Source of the DNA: Serinus canaria
Taxonomy: Eukaryota; Chordata; Aves; Passeriformes; Fringillidae
DNA: 64,000 bases
Assembly (NCBI RefSeq): GCF_022539315.1
Contig: NC_066317.1
Location: 42,316,435 to 42,380,434 of the forward strand
Reading direction: 5' to 3'
The position numbers were made by a program, and so were the translations under genes. A model generated the notes under the pieces. The model was given only the letters and a program-made list of their open reading frames with translations, was not told the DNA's origin and did not search any database. Below are positions 1 through 12,790 of the stretch, piece by piece. The number at the start of each line of letters is the position of its first letter. Within the stretch, counting starts at the first letter, position 1.

Positions 1-3000
1 TGGAAATACGTGACAGTGACCTCTCTCAGGTACCAAGGATAATGCATCTGTTGTGTTCTGTGTTTCCAGGGAGACCTGTCTGCACCTTGAGAAGTTTGCA
101 GCTAGATGCTGTGTATGTAAGGATGAAGTAGGTTTTGTGTTGTCTTCGGGGCTGTGAAAAGATTTCTCCTGTAAACCAGTTCAAAATGCTGTATGTGACA
201 TGGGGCTTATTAACAACACATGCCAGAGAAACACAGTAAACACTAGAGAGAACTTTATATTATAGTAATTTATTCTTTGGAATCATAGTTATTATAAAAT
301 ATTATGCATATAGAGAGGTGGCAGTTTGCCAGGAATAAAAAGATGATGTATTACAAAGACCTTAAATTATATCATACAAATTCTGTTCAGAAGTTTTTCA
401 TTACTGCCTCATGGAAATAGGCTTGTGTAGTTCAGCATTCTACCTTTTCCATGGCCACTATCACCTCTGCTCACTGCTCACTTTCACAGTAATCAGAATT
501 CTCTTATTTCCTATGCTAGTAATTACATGAATAATTACTATAGTGTATGCTTTATCATAGCTCCAAAATCATGGTTATCTGGTTCAAAATTAGTGAAATA
601 AAAAGGCAAACTTCACTTTAATTTAGATGGAACAAAAAAGCTTGCCCTGACTAACACACTGAATTACCTCGGAGCATCCTTTGGTCAGAGAGCTGTAAAG
701 AATCCCTCTCTCCTTTTCTTGTGTCTTTTCCCAATGGACATGGGCTCTCTAGCTCCTCTTCATGTCCACAGTTACTTTCTATTCCTCCCATGACTCTCAT
801 CACTCTCCAGCTGGGTCACAAGGCATCCTTTCTGCCATGCTTTTCCCTTTCTTCCTCCCTCTGTGGTATGACCTGCAGAAATTTTAGGTAATAACAGAAA
901 AACTCAAGAACAAGCATATTTAAAGGAGCATTGTGTTATGGCAGAAGTAAGTCTTGGGATAGTCCAAGCCACTGGGCATTAATGGAGAGGTTTCCTAAAT
1001 CAGTGTACTTGGGCTTTGTCTCTAATGAGAGAGGTTACTTGGGGCACAGTTTATTGCTGCTTGTATGAAATGTTCGAAAGGAAAAGAGAGAGGAAATTAA
1101 GGTAATTTTCTTGTCAGGAGCTGGGCTGAAGGAAGCTGGGGTTTGAGGAGGCAGCTTGAGTGTTTGGCAAATTGAAATAAAATGTTCTTGTCATAAGTGG
1201 CGCTACTCAGGCTTTCCCCTCAGGCAAGGTATATGCAAATTATTGCTGGTAGATTTTTTAAAATGTGTCTCTCCTGGCATACATTTGGGTATTTCTAACA
1301 GTGCTGCTTCTGACTATTCTCTGTGCCCAGCTGTGCAAAGGGACGTTAAAGGAAGGGGTCCACCCACAGCTCTGGGGCTGGCCATCCTCCTCCCTGCTGG
1401 ACCCCAGCTTGGGGACCTGGTGTCTCTGTCCCAGGCTGGTGAAGCTGGCCTCTGCTTTCCTGCTCAACCAGCAGCATCTTCAACAGTACCTCTGCCCAGG
1501 GCTCACACAAGGACCAGCAGCCTTTCCCTTTCTCCCCTTTGGCTGACAAGGCTGAGGGTCACTAGTGGAAACACACACGCCTCCCTCCTCTCTACCCTCA
1601 AGCACATGCATTGTTGCAGATCCCCAAGGCATGACCTCCCTGCTTTTCTGATGGCCCTGCCCAGATCCTAGACCTTCTTACCTGCTCCATGGTCCCAAAT
1701 CACCAGCTGTCCAGCTTGGTGCTCCCTGCATTCTGAAACAAGCATCCTCCCTCTCCACATACCCCCTTGCCAAGTCCTCTGGCTGACCAGGGCTGTCCCT
1801 GATGTTGTCTCTGAGTGTTGTCTGAGTACATTGCACATCTCTATGTTTGGCTTCCTCCCTTTGTCATTCCACTTGATAAGGTCCTTGATCAGATGATGCT
1901 AATGAAGCAGGCACTCCCTCCTTCTGTTTGCTCTGACAGGTAGATTCCAGCTGGGTTCAGGTACAGAATGGGGAGTGAAAACTCTGCCTCTTTCTGAGGA
2001 AGGCATCTTGACACACTTAGCATTCACTCCTAATCAAAAACTACTCCTTTGCAAGTCAAGAGAGGGCTCTGCTCCTCTCTGTAAGCAATCTGATATGATG
2101 GAATACTTCCTCCCCCACCAGGTCCCAGGAATTCAGTGGAGGGGGAGGAAGAGTAGGACAGGAAAACACATATTTACTCCTACACAGGTGGAATACCCAG
2201 AGCAGCAGCTAGAAGCAGGAATACACACAGACAGACTGACAGGCACACAGCACTCACTGAGTGAACCGGCAGCTCTGCAGGGATGCTCCTGGCCTTCCTG
2301 ACAGTGACTGCTGCTTGCATCTCTCCAGAATGTTTGGGTGTGGGACCACACTTACCACACACAGGAAAAGAAATCTCTGCAACGTTTCTGGCAAAAGATA
2401 TCACCAAGAAAATGTATCTTGTATCCCAGCTGGAGCTAGGGACCATCTGTGTATAGTTGGTAGCTCCTGGCTACATGAAAACAAGCAGTTAAGTAGCCTC
2501 CCCAGTCTCAGGCTAGCTGTCAAATGTATTTTAATTGAAGGGCTGGCCCAGATGTGTTCAACTTCTTGCTTGCTCTCTCAACCTGGCTTGGTACTTAATT
2601 ATTTGCAACTGTTTTGATACCCAAACCTAACTGTTGTTGAATGGGGTTTTTTTCCCTTAATATTTTGTGGCACTTTTCCTTGTTCTCCACAGGAGAGGCA
2701 TGTTTAGCTCTTTTCCAATTCTTTCTTTAGATTTCTTGATTTCTACCTCTGTATTGATACAATACTGTATTTGTCAGAGTCTGCCTTCAGGGAAGTTTTT
2801 TCAAGTCTTATATTATCCACCCACTCTTCTGTCACTTTCAGTGGTAATTTTTTCATTGCACTGTTGTTTTTTTTTTTCTCTGATGCATTCATCTGGGAAT
2901 TTTCATTCCCTTGCTGCTTTTCCTTTTGTCACTTAAGGTGGGAAACATGGGAAAAAGCTAAACCAGTTCCATTCAGTGCTAGTTCTCGTGCAATGGAGAT

Positions 3001-6000
3001 CTGTACAGTGCCCTAAGGCAGGTCTCTGCTTAGGCAAAAGTCAAAACCCCTGCACTAGAAAACCCTTCAAGAAATATGCGAGAAATCTTATCCCATGCTG
3101 TGTGCACCATTCCAGTGCTTTCTGCCCTACGGAGTAGAAGTTATGTGATTTAATGGTTGACATCAAAAGCAGACATCTAAATTTAAAATTATAATCTGAT
3201 AACTTCCTTTTTCTTTCTTTTTTTTTTTTTCCCTTCTTCCAGACAGGGTGGTTTAAAACTTACTTTTACAGCTTATGGCCTGAAAGGCCTTGACAGATTT
3301 GAGCCACTCTATGCCTTGGTCATACATCTAGGTTTGGCCGTTGTCCAGGGATGAAATACCTGCCTATAATTGTGCTTTTTGTTGCTGGAGATCCTCAGAG
3401 TATGTCTGCACAAAATGCAGCAACAGCCACATTTTCTTTCTTTCCACTTCCCATGGAAATGTTTTACCTGTTAGACTGCAAGCCAGTTGTGGTAGTTTGT
3501 CCACTGTCTTCCTGAAATGATACAAAAAATGCTGCAAGGGTCACAGCACAGAGAAATAAATGCTTCAGCAGCCTCTTATGGAATCTGCCTGAAACAGCAG
3601 AGACTTCTGGATTCCAGTCTGTTCTCCTTGTGGTGGGTTTTGTCACACAGTTTCCAAGTACAAGGACATTTTTTTTTTTTGTAAAGCCAGGTGACTTATT
3701 GCAAAGATTAGAATACCTGAAAGTTTATTTTTAAGGGTCATAGTCTTTTGAATCTAGGTTATAGTTTCTGAATCAGGGTTAGAATTAAAAAAACCCACAA
3801 GTAATAAACTGCTTTTTCTATCAATATTTATATGTACAAGATTATGTATTTTAATAAAAAAATTTCAAGTGGGTACTAGTATTTTCATAGAATGCTACTA
3901 GCTAATTGTAATGCTCATGTGTGGGAGGAATTTGTAAGTCAAACTAGTGGTGAAAATTAACATTACCCATTCAAGATTAAAGCACACCCTTGTATTAAAT
4001 TGTAGGTGTAAGAAAATAAATGCAATATATCCAAGGGCACTATCTGCTGACAGCTTCAGGGTGCCAAATGCTTTCATGGATTCTCAGATATAGGGAAGAA
4101 TACTGTGCATTCAGACCTCATACATATTAAAAATATTCATATAAGTTTTGGCTTGATTTTAAGGGGAATTCAGACTTGGTATTGCTACAAATTAGTTCCA
4201 GATCCATTTTTGAATGGTGATTTTTTGGTCTGATTCTTTTCCTTCTGCAAGAATGAGTCTCAAGTTCTTTTCCTAGACACTGTCTTGACTATATCCTCAG
4301 TGGGACAAGAGGGCAAGACACATCGTTAGGTAATTACCATCTTATCACACAATGGTGCATCAAATTGAAAAATTTCATTATCATTTTTTCCCCCTTTACT
4401 TCAATGCATTTATATCCTGATATTTAGGTGGAAGAGATCAAATAACTACAGAAACCAGGCAGTGTGACTAACAAAATGCTGAGTTATTTATTGCTCAATG
4501 CTTTGGGGTTTTTCCCTTCAGGCTGATAATGTTCTATGTCATACAAAGTGAGAATCTACAGTGGAAGGAGTCTGTATCCACTTACTGCTAAAATGTGCAT
4601 GGAGGGAAACTGCCACTGGGATCTTAAACACCAGCAGATTATCAGGCAGCAGCCCACACTGTAGGATATTCTGCCAGGAGCTAGGGGTTCACCACAGATC
4701 AGGAAAGAGCTGGGTAGTACCACAAGGCTACCAAAGCTGAGGTTGCTAGTTCTCATTTTATCTGAGCTGGTCTGGCATCTGTGGCCAGTTCCTAAGCATC
4801 CTCTGAATATTTACTTGCATTATTACAGTTTTATCAACTTACAGAGGAGAACAAAAGCTGCTTTTAAACAAAGCCTTAATTTACACAACTTTTCACACAT
4901 GCATACCTTCTGTGCTGCCAGGAATTCTGCAGATTTTTAATAAGATTTTATTGAGCCCAGTGACTGTTGCTTATCCGAGGGGTGCCTCTACAGCAGATGG
5001 CACATGCCATACTGCCATTACTTGCTTTCACCTGTCCTTGCATTTTCAGGTCTTCTATGCAGAATTCTGTGGCTGAAAAGCGAAGCTATCTAAAGAGATG
5101 ACTAAAAGAAGAAAACAAGTCTATTTTTTTGTCATGGCAAGATGCTCTAATTCAAAGTCCTTACACATTCATGTTACCAAAAAAACCCCAGATTATTATG
5201 ACAAAAGAATTTGAATTATACACACTGCAAAGAAAATTAGTTTCAAGTGCATTTATTTTGAAATAAACAAGAATATTATACGTATATATTCATATTTATA
5301 TTAAATAATTTTATTAAACATGAAGAAAAAATAGTCTTAAAAACTAATCTGACACTTTCACATTCTATTTAATATTAAGTAACTATAGATAAGAAATATA
5401 TAGAAAAATGCAAAAATTGCTTCAAGCCAGCCATAAAAGCAAAGTGCACTATTGCCAAGGGCAGTGGAGCAGCAAAATGATGATGGTACAGCTGCTTCCT
5501 CCAAGGGGAGGTCACTGTGAGTAGCAGTCATGAATGAAAAGGAAAGATGGGAACCCCTTTAGTGACTCCCAATGTTTTCTTCTCTCTTCTTTGTCCTTCG
5601 CCACTGAAGTAGCAAACTGGGTTTTGCATATGCTGACAAGAAGCAGTGAGACATTTCTGCGTACCGAGACAATACATGGAATACAGCTGCTTCCCTAAAT
5701 GATCACACAGGGACTGCAGCTTACCTCTGTTCTGCTGTGTCAATTCAAGAACCTTTATCTCAATTTACTGGATTTATTTCTTGCTGTCAATAGTTTAAGG
5801 ACACCAAGGTGGATATTTTGAATTTATTTATCATGAAATATTAACTGAAGTATTAACATCCTTTGATAGTTTTCTGAACTGGCCTGGGTTTTGCATTTTT
5901 TTTTCAGATTAAAGCCACACTTAGCACATTTTTTTTTACTACAATTCTCAGTGTGGAATTTCTTAAAAAAGGATTCCTTCTCATTTTGTTTTGGTTTTTC

Positions 6001-6289
6001 TACCAGAAATATATGTTTCTATAAATTAAGCATTTCAAAACTTAGGTGCACTGTTACACAGACACCATACATCTATTCACATGGCATTTAAGATGGTAAT
6101 TGAGCAACATGTGCACTGAATAAAATTGTATAAAGTTTTATTTCATTATTCGGAGTAGTAAGATATGTAAAAGCATTATTTTAGTTCTGTTTTGATTGTC
6201 TGATTACCAAATATTTCTGCTTCTGATGACAATTTATTGACATTAGTTCAACTGTGTGCGTATTCAGCTGGAATTATTTAATGGCACAG
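1..6289. other. Intergenic region downstream of MICU3
   Basis: No supported gene. Open frames at 1.1-2.6 kb sit in slightly GC-richer unique sequence and resemble nothing I recognise. By human gene order ZDHHC2 should lie further left. Confidence 0.6.
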
Positions 6290-7401
6290 TCTTTTCCTAA
6301 ACAGATACAGATTTATTCAATATCCAGTAAATCTTTTCAAGAAGGGTGTAAAAAATATTTGTTCTTGTTTGTGTTGATTTAATTCCTACTACCTAACAAT
6401 AATGTTAATAGGGAGTAAGGAAATATGCTGCTGCTGAATAGCAAACAAGTAATATTCAAATATTACTTAGTGTAGCTCTGTACTGTGCATGCATTCATGT
6501 TTTGTTTTTTTTTTTTGTTTGACACAAACACAAGCTATTTATCTAGTTTTCAGATACAGCATTCCAGAGTAGCAAATTAGACAACTATAATTTCTATTCA
6601 GTGCCACTTCATATAAAAGTGCACTATTCACAAGAAACACAAAATTTGGACGCTACCAGAAACATACCAGTGTATGGCAATAAAATTTATAATAAATATT
6701 ACAAAGTGTGTGCTACATGAATTTGAACATTTTGACTTGTCTTTGACACACTGCTTGTAAGACATCTTAAAATCTGTACTATTTTTTAAAGGATAAATTC
6801 ATAAACAAAATTATAAGACTTGGAGAATCTGAACATTGTAGTTCATACAGTACTTTTCCTAGGTAAATACCTATCATTCACATTATAACCGTGACAGCTT
6901 TACTCCTTGTAAAATAACAGCATCTAAGACTTTAATTTGTCCATTCAACTCATGTGTAATTGTTATGCTACTTAATGTAGTCTCATTTTCAGTTTAGCAC
7001 AAACTTTTAATAGTGCTCATCTGAAAGTGAATTCACAGTCTAAGCTGATGCAGGCAGTTTCTCTTCACTGCCAAACATCTTCCCTGCCCAGGTGTAAGAC
7101 TTATTTTTCCTTCCTTTTAAATCACAAATTTATCTCAAAATAATAAAAAATAATATTCAAAAGATGTTCTTACAAAAGAAGGCTTCTCCCACTCACATGG
7201 CATAGTTAGTTATCAATTAAGTAAAATACATACTGAAAAGCAGTTTTAAGAGTTGATGTTCACTACACTAAGTGGAAAAGAAGTTCTGTGTTTTCTACTG
7301 CAGCTGGAAGATTCACCATTCACCTGGGTTAGTTTGTTCTTCATTAAGAATTCATGGGAATAAATAATTTTAGCCAGTGCAGATAATCCTGCTTTCTTCC
7401 T
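6290..7401 (-). other. MICU3: Probable 3' UTR downstream of candidate MICU3 exon 15
   Basis: This is AT-rich sequence without an open frame. The first AATAAA hexamer on the minus strand after the exon 15 stop is at 6312-6317; ATTAAA variants occur earlier (about 6930-6935 and 7006-7011). The end of the transcript cannot be fixed from sequence alone. Confidence 0.35.
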
Positions 7402-7512
7402 TTATCTCAGCATATCTCGTCTCCGAAATTGCTTCCACAGATCTCTGAGATGCTCACTGGTTACAGTCATCACACAAGAGTAATAATCCTTCCAACCATA
7501 CTTCGGAGTCTC
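7402..7512 (-). CDS. MICU3: Candidate MICU3 exon 15: 3' UTR exon and possible alternative C-terminus
   Basis: A strong acceptor (TTTTCACAG) is followed by 36 open codons and TAA. The frame is phase 0, exactly what exon 13 or a 75-nt exon 14 would deliver. The peptide starts ETPKYGWKDYYSCVMTV and ends RRRDMLR. It contains SCV, as does the canonical tail, with the cysteine at residue 494 if exon 13 were joined directly (495 in the canonical form). No donor is evident after the stop, so it would be terminal. In the normal transcript it would be read as 3' UTR after the exon 14 stop. This comes from splice signals, phase and openness; I did not recognise the peptide from a database. Confidence 0.55.
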   Translation of the reverse strand, partial: ETPKYGWKDYYSCVMTVTSEHLRDLWKQFRRRDMLR

Positions 7513-10500
7513 CTGTGAAAAGTGAAAAACATACAATTGGAAAAAGGATACCATTCACTAAATTCATTAATTCTACCTTAAATTTTATTCAGACTGATAC
7601 ATGCTAGGTAGATGTTTTAATATTAAAATAGTGAGAGATTAAATTTATGTCTGTAAAATGAGAGTTATAAATCCATACATAGGTTAAGTATTCAAGGCAT
7701 CCTCACCTCACAGCACACAATTAGCATTCAACAAATAGCCTATTTATATTAAAAGATGCAAGAAAATAGTTTCTCTTTATTCAGGTATGCCCAGCTCCCT
7801 CTCTAGTTTCATTCCTTGCTTCTTTGTATTGACACTGTACTAAAAAGTTCACCTATGACACCAAACAAAAAGCACAGAAAATTCCTGATGTTCATTAAAC
7901 TGAGGCACTGAAAGCTAAATACCATATGGGCAGATGACATGAAAGCTTCTAATATTAGATTAACTTACTCCTAAATTAAGGTTCTGCAACATGAATAGTT
8001 ATCCATTGAATGGAGAGGAAAACTGGCCAAGGGCTGGTCTGGGAGATTCACTGTTCTGTGCTTTATGCTCTCTGTATTTATCACTGGATCTCATTATTTC
8101 TTCCACTGTTCCTAACTCCACAAGTCTATTTTCACAGTAAGTGTAAAACACAGATGGAGAGATACTAAGAATTAGAGCAATTGGGGTAACAAACCACTTT
8201 TCTCCTAGTTTATATGCTGGGCATAAGCCACATGGTCTGTGGGGTCAGTTGGGGTCAGTTTTTCTGGCTGTGTCCCCTCCCAACTCCTTGTGCACACCCA
8301 GCCTCCTTGCAGGTGAGGTGGGGTGAGGAGCTGAGAAGTCCTTGACTCTGTGTAACCACTGCTCATAGCAACCAGGACATCAGGGTGTCATCAACAGTAT
8401 TCTCATCCTGTATTTAAAACAAAGCACTGTAGCAGATACTAGGGAAGAAAATTAACTCATTCTTAGCTAAAACCTGGACACATGGTGAGACTGTCCAATA
8501 CCTTGTTTTGGTTGAACTGAGTGAAGATGTTAAAGAAATTGCCACACTGCAGTACATTAAAATCCACCATTGGACACTGAAGTCTACATCTGTTTATTCT
8601 TATTCCTCATCTTGTTTAGTTAAAAAGCACAAAAGTTTATAAAGAAGTTGTAGATATTCAGCACACAATTTAATCCACAGTAGTATATGATGACATTAAA
8701 TGAAATATTAGAAACCATACTTACATGAATGCATCATTTAGCTGATATTTATAGTCAATCTCATGAAAAAACACATAACTTGCAAATTGTAGTGCATTAT
8801 TTAACAAAAGCATATTCATTTTAATAACCTGTACTTTAAGATATGCATTTATTTTTTATTTTATGAAACAAGTTCATGAAAGTCATTAAAAGAAATGCTG
8901 AAATACACTGACTGTTCATCTACTTATTTCTAATGTATGCACTGTTGTTGTATCTACTCTCAGTGTACCAAATGCCAGAAAGAACAGCTTGTCCACATGT
9001 TCTGCAGTCCTTTCGTGTTTCACTGGAACATTCTCCTCCCACTGTATCCAGGTACATTTTTAAGCTTCTTGTCAGGTTAGGATAAAAAGCCCAAGTGCTG
9101 CAATTTCCAATTACTTTTATAAGATGAGTCAGGAAGGTGTGCCTAATCACACACTTCTCACCTCTCTGCTTTAGAGAAGACGTAAGCAAAAGTCTCTTCA
9201 AACAGTAAGCAACAGCCTCTTTCATTTTTTTAAAGCTGTCTTTTACACTAGATCTATTCAATTGCTGTGTACAAGGAAAGTATAGAAATAAAAAGCTTTA
9301 AAAGATTAGCTACATGAAAAATTTAATTTCACTTGACAGGATGAAGTGTTTACAGAAGAAAGCAATTTATAGTTGAAATGGCTAGAAATGAGGTTCTGAA
9401 TCCATGCTTCAGTTTTTAATGTCTTTTTCAAAATAAATTTCCTTCCTCACTCAGTCTCAAGGTACTATTTTCAGCTTTTAACCATCACCTCCTAAAAGCT
9501 TGTAATCAGAAACTTTGAAAACCCACAATATTCAGAACATCTAGAAATCAATTATTTCAATTTAAAAAAATCTTAAGATTCTCAGAAAATTACTAGTACA
9601 TAGAAATGAACTTCTAGATTTACATTTGTGATGTAATAATTGTACTTTCATTACTTCAATAGTCAATAAAGTCACAGTTATGGCCTAAGTCTCTATTACA
9701 GTTTCTGAGCATATGAATAGTTAAGCAAACAGTACTTTAGATGGACTTGAATCCCTTCATAAGTTGGTCTCTAGCATCCCTTTTTGGAAATTAACTTTGA
9801 AAGGGCTTTGTCAGAACTTTCCTAGATAATCCTTCCACAAGACATTGAAAGCAGAGCTCTCCTCTGTGCTCTGTCAGGCAGGTCTCTACAAAGGAGTTTT
9901 TTCAGCTCTCCCTGCAGTGCATGCAAAGGAGTCCCTGCAATGCCGAGTCAGGCTGTGTGCCCTGCAGGCACCATGCACAGCTTGTACAGATGCTCCCCAA
10001 GGAGAAATCTGCAGTATTTGTTAGAAGGGTACAACATTCTTTACACTGTGGAGTAATGGCATTGGTGCATTTCAGAGATATGTGATGTACAGCACAATGT
10101 GCTGTTTATTGCTTGTCAGAGTGCACATTCACAGTGGGGTACAATCTATGGTAAGCCTGCCAAGTATCCTAATCTCCTTCACCAGAGTTCTACATTTACC
10201 TTAGCAAAGCACAGTGTTTCAAAGCACAAGGAACTGTACATTTATATTTGGAAAAAAAGTAAAATTAATAGTAGTTGTACTGCACCTAACTGTGGGATGC
10301 AGTTGCAGCTGATTTTTGTATTTTATGTACGTTTATGTGCTTCTTTGGACATCAGACTGAAATTTAATTACCTACTGAAATTGCTCAATTTCAAATCTCC
10401 GGTGATTCCATTTTTATTATCTTTTAAATTTATAAACTAAATGGAAAATAATTTTTAGAATTCTGCAAAATCCACTTTCACTCCACAATGTATGACAGAA

Positions 10501-12715
10501 CTATCTCTATTCTACTCACAGTATTTTTGCCAAATCACTTCACATGCCTCGGCTAAAGGTTCCATTTCCATTAGTAGAAGTTTACAAAAAATCTGAAGAA
10601 ATATTATGAGTTATGCAATGTTTTGCACAAAAAGGAACTCTTAAGAGCCAACAGCTGGTTACATCACTGTAATGCCTGGGCTTGGTCTCAGAGGTCTTTT
10701 CTGACCTTAACAATTCTGTGATTCTGACTCGTGGTAAGAGACAAGAAGCAGTTGCTCAAGTGAAGAGCAGTAGCAAACTTATGTGTCAGCAGGGAAAAGA
10801 GAATTTTATATATATACAAGGCTTACATTGTATTCTTCAGTGCACAGGCAACAGGTATTTGATACAGACCTACTACTCAAGCAAGCTTGGATACAATGAG
10901 AATTTTTGTTACATCCAGGAGCTCCAGGTAGAAGAAGAGCAAGGTAAATAACTAGAGGCTTCTGCATTAACTCAGTGAGGTTGACTGTAGGCAACTCCAT
11001 GCTCTGAAAACTAACCTGATTTCTTCTGTCTCCAAATGGGTAGTGTAGATGTACTATCATTAAATTTTTTTTTTTGAGAATGACTTTTTACAGAATTAAC
11101 ATCTCCCTTTATAAATCTCCACAGCACATTTTTCCCCATCTCAGCATATGAAGTAATTAATTTAGTGCCTGAATTTAGATTTAACAAGGTGTTGATGTAT
11201 GTATACTTGATACTTTTACCAGTCTCTCTTTCTGTCACCAAAATAATTTTATTAGGTTTATTGATTAGATAGTGGATTCCTTTGTGTCACTGCATTTTCT
11301 TCCACATTGTCACAAACCCTTCACTGAAATTATTAAGGAAGCATCATGACTGTGTAGCATTTTGCCAATTTCCTGTAAGAGCTGTTCCACATCTTGAAAA
11401 GTTTACAGTTCAAATAATACTTAACATGAAACTACAATATGGGTTTTGACAAAAAGACAAAGTACTCCTAATAACTGTTTTTAAAAATACATGGGAAAAG
11501 AAGAAAGAAATCTTTGAAAGTCAAAAGTTCCAAATATATAAACTTACATAAGATTAAACTAAAGCCATGGCTTCCTCTCATGTGACTAGTGACTTGGATT
11601 ACTGAAATATTAAATTTAAAAAAGTTTAAACTACTTTATTAGTCATTTACATTTCCCATTAGTAATGTGGGGAAACTAGATGCTCTGTTAACATCAAATT
11701 TCCTCTTCTGTCCCTCACATAGTAGTACAATGCTTCAGTATGAGGGTATAGTATTGAACAAAAAGCCTCAGTGTAATATTGTGCCTCAGAATTGAAGCCA
11801 GCAGGGGAATGACAGTCAAACCCTCCTGGCTCAGGAGGATGAGATGTGCTGGACTCCTCCCAGGGTCACTCAGAGCAGACCACTGGCCATGGGGCCTTAC
11901 TTGTCATGGTGTATATCTCTTTGCTTCTCTCCTCTGTGAAAAACCATCTAGGAGCCAACAGCCCTCAGAGCAACTCCTGCAAAGTCTTTACATGGAAACA
12001 GGAAAACCCCTTAAATTGCAAAGGTACAAACTCTTCCTTTATGGAAGAGGAGAAATGTCTACTAGTGCAGTGTCTGTGTCCCGTGTGACAAACAGTTTCA
12101 CAACACGGCTACAGCATCTGCACACCCCAGTTTTGACACTGAAATCTGCAGTACACAATTGAACTGCACAAATGGACTTTCATGTAGAGGATATGTGAAA
12201 AGGGCCATGGTGATTATGTGTGGACACAATGCTGATTTTTCAAAATTGCTGGTACAGCATTAATTGAGGCAAAAATACATGATAGCTTTCAAGAATGTAG
12301 CAGTATAAATCAAAGTAGAATCAAGTCACTAAAAGTCAGAAAAATCTGCCTCTACAATCTTCCTTGGTAAATACTTATTAGCCATAGGTACCAGAGAAAT
12401 TCCTTAAAAAGAGGTAATGGGACAGACAGAAGACAGCAACAGAAACTAAGAAAAAATACTTTTCTTAATTTCAAACACATACAAAACCACAGCTGGCTCA
12501 CAGAACAGTGACAGTGTGAGTCAGTCATTACCAACTCCAGGATAAAATTCTATTGCTTCAGTCAAAAACACAACATGATGCCTCGAGCTACTACATTGCT
12601 TTCAGCCATATAACCCATTCCTGAGTTTTGGAACAGGAAACAAAGCAGTGACAGTTCAACATTCAGCCATTCCTGCAGGCATGCCAGCACACTCAGACTG
12701 GTGGCTAACACATAC
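7513..12715 (-). other. Interval between MICU3 exon 14 and candidate exon 15
   Basis: If exon 14 uses its downstream donor, this is the last intron. If not, its upper part is 3' UTR, with the first AATAAA hexamers on the minus strand at about 11257-11262 and 11248-11253. It contains a CR1 tail at 10.7 kb and a tandem GGGGTCAGTT pair at about 8243-8262. Confidence 0.5.
10670..10730 (+). mobile_element. CR1 3'-terminal fragment
   Basis: A short tail reads CTCAGAGGTCTTTTCTGACC, then TTAACAATTCTGTGATTCTG, the characteristic CR1 end with its ATTCTGTG repeat. Only about 60 bp is recognisable. It lies between MICU3 exons 14 and 15, antisense to the gene. Confidence 0.75.
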
Positions 12716-12721
12716 CGTCAT

Positions 12722-12790
12722 TTATCTGCTATAGAGCTCCTTCCTCACGCAGGATTTGAAAGTAGTATACCTCTGTATAGGTTTGTAGCC
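12722..12790 (-). CDS. MICU3: MICU3 exon 14 (canonical C-terminus and stop)
   Basis: It encodes residues 482-503, GYKPIQRYTTFKSCVRKELY then SR and TAA, matching the mammalian tail ending in FKSCLKKELHSR. Cys495 is the equivalent of the C-terminal cysteine (Cys515 in mouse numbering) reported to form the disulfide with MICU1. The acceptor is CTCCACAG. Six bases after the stop there is a good donor, ACG before GTATGT (715-710 in the 12 kb block). The exon is therefore probably internal (12716-12790, 75 nt), with the remaining 3' UTR in a further exon. Confidence 0.93.
   Translation of the reverse strand, partial: GYKPIQRYTTFKSCVRKELYSR

Noticed and set aside
1156..1671. 171-codon open frame near the left end
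   Set aside because: It has no recognisable domain, no conserved exon borders and low-complexity Leu/Ser/Pro content. It overlaps other frames in the same GC-richer patch.
8920..9261. 113-codon minus-strand frame between MICU3 exons 14 and 15
   Set aside because: It lacks a family match and clear splice borders; it looks like a chance open frame in 3' flanking or intronic DNA.
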